From assembly GCA_017410605.1 (NCBI GenBank), contig JAFQQN010000021.1, positions 107,955 to 171,954 on the forward strand: 64,000 bases of DNA, given 5' to 3'. Below are positions 1-9,267 of this stretch, piece by piece. Positions within the stretch are counted from its first letter, which is position 1. Every line of letters starts with the position of its first letter. The notes below the pieces were generated by a model. That model saw only the letters and a program-made list of their open reading frames with translations, made no database searches and had not been told where the DNA came from. The translations under genes and the position numbers were made by a program. The DNA comes from Clostridia bacterium (GTDB lineage: Bacteria; Bacillota; Clostridia; Oscillospirales; Acutalibacteraceae).

Positions 1-453
1 TTCGATTTAACAGATTTGCTGTTTAATATTCTTATTTCTCAAGAACAGCGTATTAATGAAAACAGCCTTGAAATTTCCGGTCTTGAAGAAATGGGTCAGG
101 TGTTTTTAAATGCCGATTATGATTTAATTTATCAGGTTGCATATAATCTTATTGACAATGCCATTAAGTTTACTAATAAGGGCGGTAAGATAACCTTTAA
201 GGTTAATAGGTTGGAAAATAAAATAACCTTTAAAATACGTAATACCGGTGAGGGTATTGACGAAAAGGATTTGCCCTTTATTTTTGACCGTTTTTATAAA
301 ACGGACCGTTCACGCTCACGGGTTAAAGACAGTACAGGACTAGGTCTTTATATTGCAAATACTATTGTTTCAATTCATGGTGGTGAAATGGCGGTACAAA
401 GCGTGAAAAACAGCTTTACCGAGTTTTCTTTCACTTTACCGAATAATCAATAA
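1..453 (+). CDS. Sensor histidine kinase, C-terminal part (cut by window edge)
   Basis: This is the ATP-binding half of a two-component sensor kinase. The frame is open from base 1, so the sensor and dimerisation domains lie upstream of the window. Visible are the N box (YNLIDNAIKFTNKGG), the G1 box (NTGEGI), an F box (FIFDRFYK) and the G2 box (TGLGLYI), in the order typical of HATPase_c. The stop is followed 12 bases later by the HtrA-like protease gene, which suggests co-transcription and perhaps a shared envelope-stress role; that role is inference. The signal sensed cannot be deduced. Confidence 0.93.
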   Translation, partial: FDLTDLLFNILISQEQRINENSLEISGLEEMGQVFLNADYDLIYQVAYNLIDNAIKFTNKGGKITFKVNRLENKITFKIRNTGEGIDEKDLPFIFDRFYKTDRSRSRVKDSTGLGLYIANTIVSIHGGEMAVQSVKNSFTEFSFTLPNNQ

Positions 454-465
454 CAGGAGGAAATT

Positions 466-1923
466 ATGAGCGATAATAATTTTAATTTTGATAATGAGAA
501 TTTGGAATTTTCATTGGATAAAAAAGAGGATAATACCGAAGAAAATACAAGTGAACCTTGCGTTGCTAGGGAAGAGCCTATTTTTGAAAAGGATAATGAG
601 TTAGAAATAGACCCTGCAATAGAAAGCATTACTATGGAAGAGGTGAACCCTACAAAAACACCTTTTTCTTCACCCGCAGAGGAGCCGCTTACACCTGTTA
701 TGCCATTTATTGAAACCGCCGATTATATTCCCTTAGAGCCTAAACAAAAAAAGCACGGTATTAAGGTTTTTGCGGTTTTATTGGCACTCCTTGTTATAAT
801 AAGCGGCTGTCTTACAGGGGGATATTTACTTGGTAATTATGATAAAACAGCCGCCAAGCAAGACAAAGTAGATTTGGCCTCTAAGCCTGAACCTGATGAA
901 GCAAAATCTGTTTCACAAATTTATAAAGATGTTAATCCCAGTATTGTGGGCATTTATGTATATAATTCAAAGGGTATTGTCAGCTCTGCTACAGGTGTTA
1001 TTTATTCTGAAGATGGTTTTGTTGTTACCAATGACCACATTTATTCTTCTGCCGCATCGCCAAAATTCAAGGTATATACCAGCGAAGGAAAAATGTATGA
1101 TGCGGCTTTTGTTGCCGGTGATACAAGAAGTGACTTAGCTGTTTTAAAAATGGCCAATGCCTCTGGGTTAAAACCCGCCGTTTTTGGCGATTCAAACCAA
1201 CTTGCTATAGGTGAAACTGTTGTTGCAGTTGGCAGACCTAACGGTGCTAATGAAAAGGCGATTGCTTCGCAGGGCGTTATTTCAGATACTGCTATACGCA
1301 CATCAATAACCTCGTCTTACACAAGCCTTTATATTCAAACCGATACTGCCATTAACCCTGGAAGCTCAGGCGGTGCCCTTTGTAATCTTTACGGTCAGGT
1401 TATTGGAATTACTTCGGCAAAAATTGTCGGAGAGCAGTATGAGGGTGTTGGCTTTGCTATTCCCACTACCATTATGAAAAAGAATGTTGAACTGCTTATA
1501 AAACACAAATATGTTAAAGGCAGAGCCAAGCTAGGAATATCTTATCAAGAAATTGATGCGCTTTCCGCCGAAATTAATAATAGCCCTACGGGCCTTATGA
1601 TTGCTTCGATTGACCAAAGTAGTGATTTGTACGACAAGTCTGTTGAAATTAATGACATTATTACTAAGGTGAATGGACAGAACATTGGAACTAGCGAAGA
1701 TATTTTAGACGTTATTGACCAAAAAAACGCAGGAGATATTCTTAACCTTACTATTTATTCTACGAAGAAAAAAATAAGCTTTGAAGTTTCGGTAAGGTTG
1801 CTTGAAGATGAGGGTGGTTCCAGCTATAATAAGACTGATTCTAACTCAACCTCTTCAGATGATACTTCTTCTAATGCAGATGAATACAATAAATCAGAAT
1901 TTGACTTTCCAATAGGTGAATAA
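466..1923 (+). CDS. Membrane-anchored HtrA/DegP-like serine protease with PDZ domain
   Basis: A 485-residue protein with an acidic, presumably cytoplasmic N-terminus (residues 1-95), one membrane segment (about 99-122), a trypsin-like domain and a C-terminal PDZ domain (about 355-445). The catalytic triad is visible: His191 in VVTNDHI, Asp223 in RSDLAVL and Ser301 in NPGSSGGAL. The family degrades or refolds damaged exported proteins on the outer face of the membrane. The Ser/Thr/Asn-rich tail (about 448-478) is low complexity. It follows the sensor kinase at 12 bases and has a good ribosome site (AGGAGG). It ends just before a terminator. Confidence 0.92.
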   Translation: MSDNNFNFDNENLEFSLDKKEDNTEENTSEPCVAREEPIFEKDNELEIDPAIESITMEEVNPTKTPFSSPAEEPLTPVMPFIETADYIPLEPKQKKHGIKVFAVLLALLVIISGCLTGGYLLGNYDKTAAKQDKVDLASKPEPDEAKSVSQIYKDVNPSIVGIYVYNSKGIVSSATGVIYSEDGFVVTNDHIYSSAASPKFKVYTSEGKMYDAAFVAGDTRSDLAVLKMANASGLKPAVFGDSNQLAIGETVVAVGRPNGANEKAIASQGVISDTAIRTSITSSYTSLYIQTDTAINPGSSGGALCNLYGQVIGITSAKIVGEQYEGVGFAIPTTIMKKNVELLIKHKYVKGRAKLGISYQEIDALSAEINNSPTGLMIASIDQSSDLYDKSVEINDIITKVNGQNIGTSEDILDVIDQKNAGDILNLTIYSTKKKISFEVSVRLLEDEGGSSYNKTDSNSTSSDDTSSNADEYNKSEFDFPIGE

Positions 1924-1944
1924 AGTTAAACTTTTTAAGTTTTG

Positions 1945-1979
1945 CCGCTAAGGTTGTTGAGCCTTGGCGGTATTTTTTT
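1945..1979 (+). terminator. Rho-independent terminator after the HtrA-like gene
   Basis: Stem CCGCTAAGG / CCTTGGCGG (1945-1953 and 1962-1970, one G-T pair) followed by a run of seven T. It separates the kinase-protease pair from the nusB run. Confidence 0.85.
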
Positions 1980-2029
1980 AAAATTAAGTGTTTTAATGTG
2001 ATTTTTTTGCATAAATATGCATTTAATAC

Positions 2030-2058
2030 TTGAAAAAGTGAACTAAATAGTATAAAAT
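2030..2058 (+). promoter_or_regulatory. Sigma-A type promoter of the nusB-recN run
   Basis: TTGAAA (2030-2035), 17-base spacer, TAAAAT (2053-2058), 35 bases before the nusB start. Judged by consensus only. Confidence 0.6.
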
Positions 2059-2093
2059 TAAATAGATAATATAAGTTAGGCGGTGCCTTTTAA

Positions 2094-2492
2094 ATGAAAA
2101 GAAACGAAGAACGAAAAACAGTCTTTTATTTAGTGTTTGAAAAATGCTTTAGAGATGAATCTTGTGAAGAAATTTTATCAATTGCCCAAGAGGTGAGTGA
2201 GTTTAAAATTACAGATTATATATCCTCAACCTTTTGCGGTGTTATTAATAACCTTTCAGAGATTGACGGAATTATTTCTCCCTGTCTTTCGAATTGGAGT
2301 ATCAACCGTCTTCCAAAAACCACCCTTTCTATTTTAAGACTTGCCGTTTTTGAAATGAAGTTTAATGATGAAATCCCGGTTAGTGTTGCCATTGACCAGG
2401 CGGTTGAAATTGCCAAGGAATATTCTGACGAAAAAGATGCGGTATATATTAACGGTGTTTTGGGAACAATCGCCCGTGAATGTGACAAATGA
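2094..2492 (+). CDS. nusB: Transcription antitermination factor NusB
   Basis: A 132-residue all-helical protein of NusB length. The C-terminal half carries the family pattern (LSILRLAVFEMKF, then PVSVAIDQAVEIAKEYS and FINGVLG-like YINGVLG). NusB binds boxA RNA with NusE/S10 and supports antitermination of rRNA operons. It is the first gene of a conserved Firmicutes cluster (nusB ... xseA-xseB-ispA-dxs-tlyA ... argR-recN). Its stop overlaps the next start by four bases (ATGA), indicating translational coupling. Confidence 0.95.
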   Translation: MKRNEERKTVFYLVFEKCFRDESCEEILSIAQEVSEFKITDYISSTFCGVINNLSEIDGIISPCLSNWSINRLPKTTLSILRLAVFEMKFNDEIPVSVAIDQAVEIAKEYSDEKDAVYINGVLGTIARECDK

Positions 2493-3424
2493 TTTTTTTC
2501 GGAATAGATAGCAGTAATTACCGAAGCTCTGCGGCGGCCTTATTTGGTGATAATTCGTTTATAAATAAACGAAAACTGCTTTTTGTTGAAAATGGTAAAC
2601 GTGGGTTAAGGCAGAGTGACGCGGTATTTCTTCATACTAAGCAGTTGCCATTAATGGTGACCGAAGTAATGAAAGAGATTGAACCTTTAAAAATTAAATG
2701 TATAGGCGTTTCTTCAAAGCCGCGTAATGCGTTAGATAGCTATATGCCTTGTTTTTTAAGCGGAGTTTCTTTAGCTTCTGTTTTAGGTGCGGCATTAAAA
2801 ATTCCCGTTTTCGAGTTTTCTCATCAAGAGGGGCATATTGCGGCGGCTTTGCTTTCGGCAGATAGGTTAGATTTGTTTGATAAGCCGTTTATAGCATTTC
2901 ACCTTTCGGGTGGCACTACAGAGGCTATTTTAGTTTCACCGTCAAATGACGGTGGCTTTAAAACAGCTATTGTTGGTAAAACCTTAGATATAAATGCAGG
3001 TCAGGTTATAGATCGTGTAGGTGTTATGCTTGGGTTAGATTTTCCAAGCGGTCCTGCCCTAGAGCAGTTAGCAGAAAAGGGAAGCGCTAAAGTTGGAATT
3101 AGGCCTTGCATTAAGGGGTGCGACTGTGCCCTTTCGGGGGCAGAAAATATCTGCCAGAAAATGCTTGATGACGGTGATAAATATGAAGACATTGCCGCCA
3201 CAGCAATAGAATATGTTATTTCAACTGTTTGTAAAATGGCTTTGGCTGTATCGGAAAAATATAATAACCTTCCCTTTGTGTTTTCGGGCGGTGTTGTAGC
3301 TAACACTAACCTAAAAAAACGGTTAAGTGAAATTATTAGCGCCAACTTTGCCTCACCAGAGCTTTCTGGGGATAATGCTGTAGGAACTGCATTACTGGCA
3401 AAAATTAAAATGGAGAAAAGATAA
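2489..3424 (+). CDS. TsaD/Kae1-like (peptidase M22, ASKHA fold) paralogue
   Basis: A 311-residue member of the Kae1/TsaD/YgjD superfamily. It has the N-terminal ASKHA phosphate loop (FFGIDSSNY), the metal-binding HxxxH (SHQEGHIAAAL), the central HLSGGTTEAIL and the late FSGGVVANTNL. True TsaD makes t6A on tRNA with TsaB/TsaE, is slightly longer and has a more conserved start (GIETSCDET). This copy diverges there and is probably a paralogue of unknown substrate. It sits where folD is found in many Firmicutes nusB-xseA clusters. It overlaps nusB by four bases and is followed one base later by xseA. Confidence 0.8.
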   Translation: MIFFGIDSSNYRSSAAALFGDNSFINKRKLLFVENGKRGLRQSDAVFLHTKQLPLMVTEVMKEIEPLKIKCIGVSSKPRNALDSYMPCFLSGVSLASVLGAALKIPVFEFSHQEGHIAAALLSADRLDLFDKPFIAFHLSGGTTEAILVSPSNDGGFKTAIVGKTLDINAGQVIDRVGVMLGLDFPSGPALEQLAEKGSAKVGIRPCIKGCDCALSGAENICQKMLDDGDKYEDIAATAIEYVISTVCKMALAVSEKYNNLPFVFSGGVVANTNLKKRLSEIISANFASPELSGDNAVGTALLAKIKMEKR

Positions 3425-3425
3425 A

Positions 3426-4628
3426 ATGGAACAGCTCCGTCTTACGGTTAAACAGCTTAATATGTATGTTAAATCTCTTCTTGAGGGCGATATTAACCTT
3501 TCGGCTGTAACCCTTGTGGGGGAGCTTTCTAACTTTAAAAATCACTATGCAAGTGGCCACCTTTATTTTGTGCTTAAAGATAATGATGCATCTATAAAAG
3601 CGGTTATGTTTAAGGGTAATGCCCTTAGAGTAAATTTTGTGCCAAGTGACGGAATGCAGGTTGTTTGCCGCGGTTATGTGTCATTGTATGAGCGAGATGG
3701 CTCGTACCAATTTTACGCCGAAAGTATGATCCCCTTTGGTCAGGGCGATATTGCATTAGAATTTGAAAGAGTTAAGGCAAAGCTTGAGGCAGAAGGCCTG
3801 TTTAATAAGGAATTTAAAAAACCGCTCCCATTGTTTCCTCAAAAAATTGGTGTAATTACTTCTGAATCGGGTGCGGCCTTGCAAGACATATTAAACATTT
3901 CTGCAAGGCGCTTTCCAATGACCGAAATTGTTGTTTTCCCTGCATTGGTTCAAGGCTTAGGGGCACCTCAAAGTCTTATATCTGCCTTAAATAAAGCCTT
4001 TTTAAGGGAAGATATTTCTCTCATTATTATTGGCCGTGGGGGAGGTAGTGCAGAAGACCTTTCCTGTTTTAACGATGAATCCTTGGCAAGAAAAATTTTT
4101 GCTTCGCCTGTTCCTATAATTTCGGCAGTGGGGCATGAAACAGATTTTACAATTTGTGATTATGTGTCCGATTTAAGGGCACCAACCCCTTCGGCTGCGG
4201 CAGAAATTGCACTGCCAAGCTCATATGAGGTTTTAAATAAAATATATATTTTAAAAAAGCAGGTTGAAAATCAAGCTTTGTCAATAATTTCTGATAATTA
4301 CACAAAACTGCAAATGCTCTATAACAGAAGATGCTTTCAAAAACCAGAACAGCTTTTTGTACCTTTTCAGTTAAGGCTTGATAAAGCCTTGCTTGAATTT
4401 GAAGTAAACATCAAAGCTGTCTTAAAAGGGTATGAAATGCGCCTTAATAACGCCAAAACAAAATTAGAGGCCTTTTCTTACAGCAGTACCTTGGCAAGAG
4501 GTTTTTCGGTAACCTATAAAGATAATAATATTTTAAAAACTACAGATGGGGTAGAAGTCGGTGAAAAGCTCAATGTAAAGCTTTTTAAAGGACGGCTTCG
4601 CTGTGTTGTTGAACAGATAGAGGAGTAA
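3426..4628 (+). CDS. xseA: Exodeoxyribonuclease VII large subunit
   Basis: A 400-residue protein with an N-terminal OB fold (about 5-100, LVGELSNFKNHYASGHLYFVLKD) and the catalytic region with IGVITSESGAALQDI, IIIGRGGGSAEDL and ISAVGHETDFTICDYVSDLRAPTPSAAAE, all hallmark stretches of XseA. ExoVII degrades single-stranded DNA to short oligonucleotides and needs the small subunit encoded next. A helical coiled segment follows (about 260-350). Typical family length is 400-450. Confidence 0.97.
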   Translation: MEQLRLTVKQLNMYVKSLLEGDINLSAVTLVGELSNFKNHYASGHLYFVLKDNDASIKAVMFKGNALRVNFVPSDGMQVVCRGYVSLYERDGSYQFYAESMIPFGQGDIALEFERVKAKLEAEGLFNKEFKKPLPLFPQKIGVITSESGAALQDILNISARRFPMTEIVVFPALVQGLGAPQSLISALNKAFLREDISLIIIGRGGGSAEDLSCFNDESLARKIFASPVPIISAVGHETDFTICDYVSDLRAPTPSAAAEIALPSSYEVLNKIYILKKQVENQALSIISDNYTKLQMLYNRRCFQKPEQLFVPFQLRLDKALLEFEVNIKAVLKGYEMRLNNAKTKLEAFSYSSTLARGFSVTYKDNNILKTTDGVEVGEKLNVKLFKGRLRCVVEQIEE

Positions 4629-4631
4629 ATT

Positions 4632-4811
4632 ATGGCTGAGAAAAAATTTTTAGATAAATTACAACGCCTTGAAGAAATTGGAAAGCTTCTTGAAAACGGT
4701 GAGTGCTCTTTAGAAGATGCTATGAAGCTTTATGAAGAGGGCAAAACCTTGGCCGAAGAATGTACCAAAGCCCTTGAAGAGGCTAAACAAAAAATTGAGG
4801 TGGAAAAATAA
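4632..4811 (+). CDS. xseB: Exodeoxyribonuclease VII small subunit
   Basis: A 59-residue gene found by reading the gap between xseA and ispA. The protein starts MAEKKFLDKLQRLEEIG and contains LEDAMKLYEEGKTLAEEC, the two-helix pattern of XseB. It starts three bases after xseA, preceded by AGGAG, and its TAA overlaps the ispA ATG by one base (TAATG). Confidence 0.93.
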   Translation: MAEKKFLDKLQRLEEIGKLLENGECSLEDAMKLYEEGKTLAEECTKALEEAKQKIEVEK

Positions 4812-5689
4812 TGATTAAAGCATTACTTCAAGATTTTTTACCCATTATTGAACAGCGACTCGAAGCCTCTTTAAAACACGCCGATACCAAGTTTGATAGC
4901 GTATATAAGGCTATGGAATACAGCCTTCTTTCGGGGGGCAAAAGGCTTAGACCTTTTATTTTAAATGAGTTTTATAAAGCCTGTGGAAAAAATGACGATG
5001 GTGCGCTTAATTTTGCCGCCGCATTAGAAATGATACACACATATTCGCTAATACACGACGACCTACCCGCAATGGATAATGATGACTTTAGAAGAGGCCG
5101 CCCATCTTGTCACAAGGCATTTGGCGAAGATATTGCATTACTTGCGGGTGATGGGCTTCTTACCCTTGCTTTTGAAACTGCCGCTAAGACTGAGGGGATA
5201 TCGGCAGATAAAGTGTTAAAAGCAATTATAGTTCTTTCTACCTGTGCGGGGAACGACGGTATGATTGGCGGGCAGGTAATCGACCTTGTAAGCGAGGGCA
5301 CCAACCCAGAGCTTTCTACGGTTAAAGAAATGTATATTAAGAAAACAGGCGCTTTAATTGCCGCCGCCGCGGAAATAGGAACAATTTTGGCCGGTGGAAC
5401 AGAAAAACAGGTTTTAGCCGCTAAAGACTATGCGCTTAATTTAGGAATAGCTTTTCAAATTCAAGACGATATTTTAGATAAAATTGGTGACAGTGCGCTA
5501 TTGGGTAAACCGGTTGGCAGTGACGCTAAAAATGAAAAATCAACATATGTTTCTATTACCGGCCTTGAAAAGGCTAAAAGCGATGTTGAAGAATATACAA
5601 AAAAGGCTGTTTTGGCTTTAGAAACTTTTGGCAAAGCCGGAAAAAATCTTAAAGATTTAGCAGAATATTTAATTAACAGAAGCTTTTAA
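4811..5689 (+). CDS. ispA: Polyprenyl (farnesyl/geranyl) diphosphate synthase
   Basis: A 292-residue trans-prenyltransferase that condenses IPP with allylic diphosphates. Both aspartate-rich motifs are present: LIHDDLPAMDNDDFRRGRP (first DDxxxxD, bacterial type) and FQIQDDILD (second). The LLSGGKRLRPF substrate loop is also intact. Together with the next gene dxs it supplies isoprenoid precursors. The start codon overlaps the xseB stop. Confidence 0.95.
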   Translation: MIKALLQDFLPIIEQRLEASLKHADTKFDSVYKAMEYSLLSGGKRLRPFILNEFYKACGKNDDGALNFAAALEMIHTYSLIHDDLPAMDNDDFRRGRPSCHKAFGEDIALLAGDGLLTLAFETAAKTEGISADKVLKAIIVLSTCAGNDGMIGGQVIDLVSEGTNPELSTVKEMYIKKTGALIAAAAEIGTILAGGTEKQVLAAKDYALNLGIAFQIQDDILDKIGDSALLGKPVGSDAKNEKSTYVSITGLEKAKSDVEEYTKKAVLALETFGKAGKNLKDLAEYLINRSF

Positions 5690-5713
5690 ATGTGAACTGA
5701 AAGGTTGTTTTGT

Positions 5714-7573
5714 TTGGACTACAAGTTTTTAAACAAAATATCTTCCCCGGAAGATGTAAAAAAACTTAATACTGACCAGCTCGAAGAGCTTTGTGTTGAA
5801 ATTAGAGATTGTTTAATTTCTACCGTATCTCAAAATGGTGGGCATTTGGCCTCTAATTTAGGTGTTGTAGAACTTACTGTTGCTTTGCACCGCGCATTTG
5901 ATTTTTTAAGTGACAGGCTTATTTTTGATGTAGGGCACCAATGCTATACACACAAGCTGTTAACTGGTAGGTTTGAAAAATTTCATACTATAAGAAAAGA
6001 AAATGGCATTTCGGGTTTTATGCGCCCCGACGAAAGCCCATATGACCCATTTATTACAGGCCACAGCAGTAATTCTGTTTCGGCTGCATTGGGTATATAT
6101 AAAGCCGCTTCTGTCAGCGGCTCAGAGCAACCCTATGTTATTTCGGTTGTTGGTGACGGTGCAATGACTGGTGGAATGATTTTTGAAGGCCTTAACAATG
6201 CAGGAGTAGGAAAAAATTCCTCAATGATTGTTATTCTTAACGACAATAAAATTTCTATTTCTCGTAATGTTGGTGCCTTTGCCCGTTATTTAAACATCAT
6301 TCGTTCGCGCCCAGGTTATCACAGGTTTAAACATTCGGTGGAAAAAATTATTTCAAGAATACCTTTTTGCGGCAAATGGATAAACAGCAACCTTTTGCGT
6401 TCTAAAACTATGCTGAAGAATGCGATTTATCATAGCAATATATTTGAAGATATGGGCTTTCATTATCTTGGCCCGGTAGATGGGCACGACCTTAAAAAGC
6501 TTGAACAGATTTTAAATATTGCCAAAGAGCAAAAACGTCCGGTTTTGATACATGCCTTAACCGTAAAGGGGAAGGGCTATCACTTTGCAGAAAACTCTCC
6601 AAAAAATTATCACGGCGTTTCAGCCTTTGATATTGAAAACGGAATTACGCAAACCAGTAAGGCAGATTTTTCTGCCTGTGTGGGTGACGAGCTTTGCCGT
6701 CTTGCAAAAAATGATAATAAGCTTTGTGTTATAACTGCCGCAATGACTGAGGGTACAGGGCTTAAAGGCTTTGCCGAGAAATATAAAAACCGGTTTTTCG
6801 ACGTTGGTATTGCAGAAGAACATGCAGTTACTTTTACTTCCGGTCTTGCCGCTGGTGGAATGCACCCGGTGTTTGCGGTGTACTCAACCTTTTTGCAAAG
6901 AGGCTATGACCAAATAATTCACGATGCCGCCATAGCCGGTCTTCCAATTACCCTTTGTGTTGACCGTGCCGGTTTTGTGGGTGATGACGGTGAAACCCAC
7001 CAGGGTATTTTTGATGTTGCTTTTTTAAAAACAATACCCGGTATGCAAATTTTTGCGCCTTCTTGCTATTTAGAGCTTAAAATTATGCTTTCAAAATCTA
7101 TTTATGAAATTAACGGTCCTAGTGCCGTTCGCTACCCTAGAGGTGTACAACCTTCTCTTCCTGAAGATTTTGTTCCTACTGATGAAGATTTTTCATGTTA
7201 CGGTGACTGTACTGCTGATACCGTTATTGTAACCTTTGGTAGGGTGTTTGCAAGTGCGGCTGAGGTTTATAAACGCTTAAAGGAACAGGGGAAAGCTGTC
7301 GCCGTTATTAAGTTGAATAAGGTTTATCCCTTAACCGAAGATTTTTATAAATCATTAATGCTCTATAAAAATGTTTTAATTTTTGAAGAGGGAATAGCCA
7401 CAGGCGGCATAAACGAAACAATTCTTGCAGGGCTTTCGTTAAATGGTTTTAAGGGTTATGCTAAGGTTTTTGCTGTAAATGACGAGTTTGTATCACAGGC
7501 TTCGGTCGAAAATCAACTTAAAAAATACCGTCTTGATGCAGATAGTATGTATGATATTATTATGAATTTGTAG
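5714..7573 (+). CDS. dxs: 1-deoxy-D-xylulose-5-phosphate synthase
   Basis: First enzyme of the MEP isoprenoid pathway, which joins pyruvate and glyceraldehyde 3-phosphate using thiamine diphosphate. Seen are DVGHQCYTHKLLTGR, GHSSNSVSAALG, the ThDP motif GDGAMTGGMIFEGLNN and the transketolase-like GIAEEHAVTFTSGLAAGG. I place the start at the TTG at 5714 because AAAGG (5700-5704) lies nine bases upstream; a TTG at 5705 would sit directly on that site. This gives 619 residues, the usual length. Confidence 0.95.
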   Translation: MDYKFLNKISSPEDVKKLNTDQLEELCVEIRDCLISTVSQNGGHLASNLGVVELTVALHRAFDFLSDRLIFDVGHQCYTHKLLTGRFEKFHTIRKENGISGFMRPDESPYDPFITGHSSNSVSAALGIYKAASVSGSEQPYVISVVGDGAMTGGMIFEGLNNAGVGKNSSMIVILNDNKISISRNVGAFARYLNIIRSRPGYHRFKHSVEKIISRIPFCGKWINSNLLRSKTMLKNAIYHSNIFEDMGFHYLGPVDGHDLKKLEQILNIAKEQKRPVLIHALTVKGKGYHFAENSPKNYHGVSAFDIENGITQTSKADFSACVGDELCRLAKNDNKLCVITAAMTEGTGLKGFAEKYKNRFFDVGIAEEHAVTFTSGLAAGGMHPVFAVYSTFLQRGYDQIIHDAAIAGLPITLCVDRAGFVGDDGETHQGIFDVAFLKTIPGMQIFAPSCYLELKIMLSKSIYEINGPSAVRYPRGVQPSLPEDFVPTDEDFSCYGDCTADTVIVTFGRVFASAAEVYKRLKEQGKAVAVIKLNKVYPLTEDFYKSLMLYKNVLIFEEGIATGGINETILAGLSLNGFKGYAKVFAVNDEFVSQASVENQLKKYRLDADSMYDIIMNL

Positions 7574-7584
7574 GAAATAAGATT

Positions 7585-8400
7585 ATGGCTAAGGACAACA
7601 ACAGATTAGACAGTGTTATTTTTTCGAAAGGCTATAGCGAAAGCCGCGAAAAAGCTAAAGCACTTATTATGGCCGGTGTGGTTTATGTTAATAACCAAAA
7701 GGCAGACAAACCAGGAATGACTGTTAAGGAAACCGATAAAATAGAGGTTAGAGAAAATCCTTTAAAATATGTTAGTCGTGGTGGTTTAAAGCTCGAAAAG
7801 GCTATGAAAAACTTTCCAATAACACTTGAGGGAAAGATTTGTGCAGATATTGGTGCTTCTACCGGGGGCTTTACCGATTGTATGTTGCAAAACGGTGCTA
7901 AAAAGGTTTATGCAGTTGATGTAGGTTACGGACAACTTGCTTGGAAGCTTAGAAATGATGAAAGGGTTGTAAATTTAGAAAGAACCAATTTCAGATATGT
8001 AACAAAGGAGCAAATTCCCGAAGAGCTTTCTTTTGCTTCGGTAGACGTTTCTTTTATATCTCTTTCAATAATTATTCCGGCTTTAAGGCCGCTTATGTGT
8101 TATAACGGTCAGGCTGTTTGTTTAATTAAGCCACAGTTTGAGGCCGGTCGAGAAAAGGTTGGAAAAAAGGGTGTGGTAAGAGACCCAGCCGTTCATAAAG
8201 AGGTTATTTTAAAAATTTTAGATGTTATGTTAAGTGGCGGTTTTTCGGTTTTAGGGCTTGAGTTTTCACCTATAAAAGGGCCTGAGGGTAATATTGAATA
8301 TTTAATTTTTATTCAAAAAACTGATTCCCCGGTTTTATCAGAGTCTATTGATGTTGATAAATTAATTGAAGAATCACATTTGGCTCTTTCTAAAGAATAG
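7585..8400 (+). CDS. tlyA: TlyA-family rRNA methyltransferase / hemolysin-like protein
   Basis: A 271-residue protein with an N-terminal S4 RNA-binding domain (about 6-65, SRVIFSKGY-type start and GVVYVNNQKADKPG) and an FtsJ-like Rossmann methyltransferase domain (CADIGASTGGFTDCML, the SAM site, and VDVSFISLSIIIPAL). Characterised TlyA proteins 2'-O-methylate rRNA. Its position between dxs and nadK/argR/recN is a conserved Firmicutes arrangement. Confidence 0.93.
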   Translation: MAKDNNRLDSVIFSKGYSESREKAKALIMAGVVYVNNQKADKPGMTVKETDKIEVRENPLKYVSRGGLKLEKAMKNFPITLEGKICADIGASTGGFTDCMLQNGAKKVYAVDVGYGQLAWKLRNDERVVNLERTNFRYVTKEQIPEELSFASVDVSFISLSIIIPALRPLMCYNGQAVCLIKPQFEAGREKVGKKGVVRDPAVHKEVILKILDVMLSGGFSVLGLEFSPIKGPEGNIEYLIFIQKTDSPVLSESIDVDKLIEESHLALSKE

Positions 8401-8419
8401 TTTTAATTGAGGTTAGTTT

Positions 8420-9256
8420 ATGAAGGTTACAGTAGTTACAAACCATATTAAAAACAATGCTGTAGAATTGTCTGATGCTGCCATAAAAATTTTGCTTCGA
8501 AATAATGCAGAGGTTTTTGTACCCGATGATAGTGCAAACACATTTTGCAATGGTGTGAACTGTTTGGCCTATAAGGAAGCAATAGAAAAAGCAGATGTTG
8601 TTGTTGCAATTGGCGGTGACGGAACCCTGATACATACCGCCAAAAGGGCGGCAATGTTAGATAAACCGGTTTTGGGAATTAATGCAGGTAGGGTAGGCTA
8701 TCTTGCAGGTTTAGAACCTAGTGAGCTTGAAAAGCTTAATTTGCTTGTTAAGGGTGAGTTTACGGTTGAAAACCGAATGCTATTAGAGGTAAATTTAAGG
8801 GATAATAAGTTTTATGCTCTTAATGACGCGGTTATTTCAAAGGGTAAAATTTCCCGTATGATTGATATTAACGCTTCAGTGGAACAGGGTAAAATCTCTT
8901 ATAGAGCAGATGGGCTTATTGTAGCTACCCCCACAGGCTCAACCGCTTATTCGCTTTCTGCCGGTGGACCAATCATCGACCCTGTGCTGGACTGTATTGT
9001 TCTAACCCCTATCTGCCCGCAGTCACTTTTTGCAAGAACGGTTTTGGTTGGTGACCAAAAACAAATTTCCGTGTCTGCTGAGGCACCCTATGACAGTGGT
9101 GTTTACCTTACAGTTGACGGCGAAGAATCCTGCCCTATAGGTGAACACGATACAGTTTTAATAAAAAAATCTACCCATAGGTTTGTGCAGCTTATTAAGT
9201 TAAATGAGGGTACATTTTTGAATGCTCTTTCAGATAAATTTAATCTTTCAAGATAG
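8420..9256 (+). CDS. nadK: NAD kinase
   Basis: A 278-residue ATP-NAD kinase producing NADP. It has the GGDGT motif (VVAIGGDGTLIHTAKR), the NAGRVGYLAGL stretch and the conserved TPTGSTAYSLSAGGPI loop. It follows tlyA by 19 bases and precedes argR by 11, and is part of the same run. Confidence 0.96.
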   Translation: MKVTVVTNHIKNNAVELSDAAIKILLRNNAEVFVPDDSANTFCNGVNCLAYKEAIEKADVVVAIGGDGTLIHTAKRAAMLDKPVLGINAGRVGYLAGLEPSELEKLNLLVKGEFTVENRMLLEVNLRDNKFYALNDAVISKGKISRMIDINASVEQGKISYRADGLIVATPTGSTAYSLSAGGPIIDPVLDCIVLTPICPQSLFARTVLVGDQKQISVSAEAPYDSGVYLTVDGEESCPIGEHDTVLIKKSTHRFVQLIKLNEGTFLNALSDKFNLSR

Positions 9257-9267
9257 GAGGGTGTGCC

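Noticed and set aside
3001..3345. A 114-codon minus-strand frame inside the TsaD-like gene
   Set aside because: Antisense shadow: no ribosome site and no recognisable family, while the plus strand encodes a clear superfamily protein.
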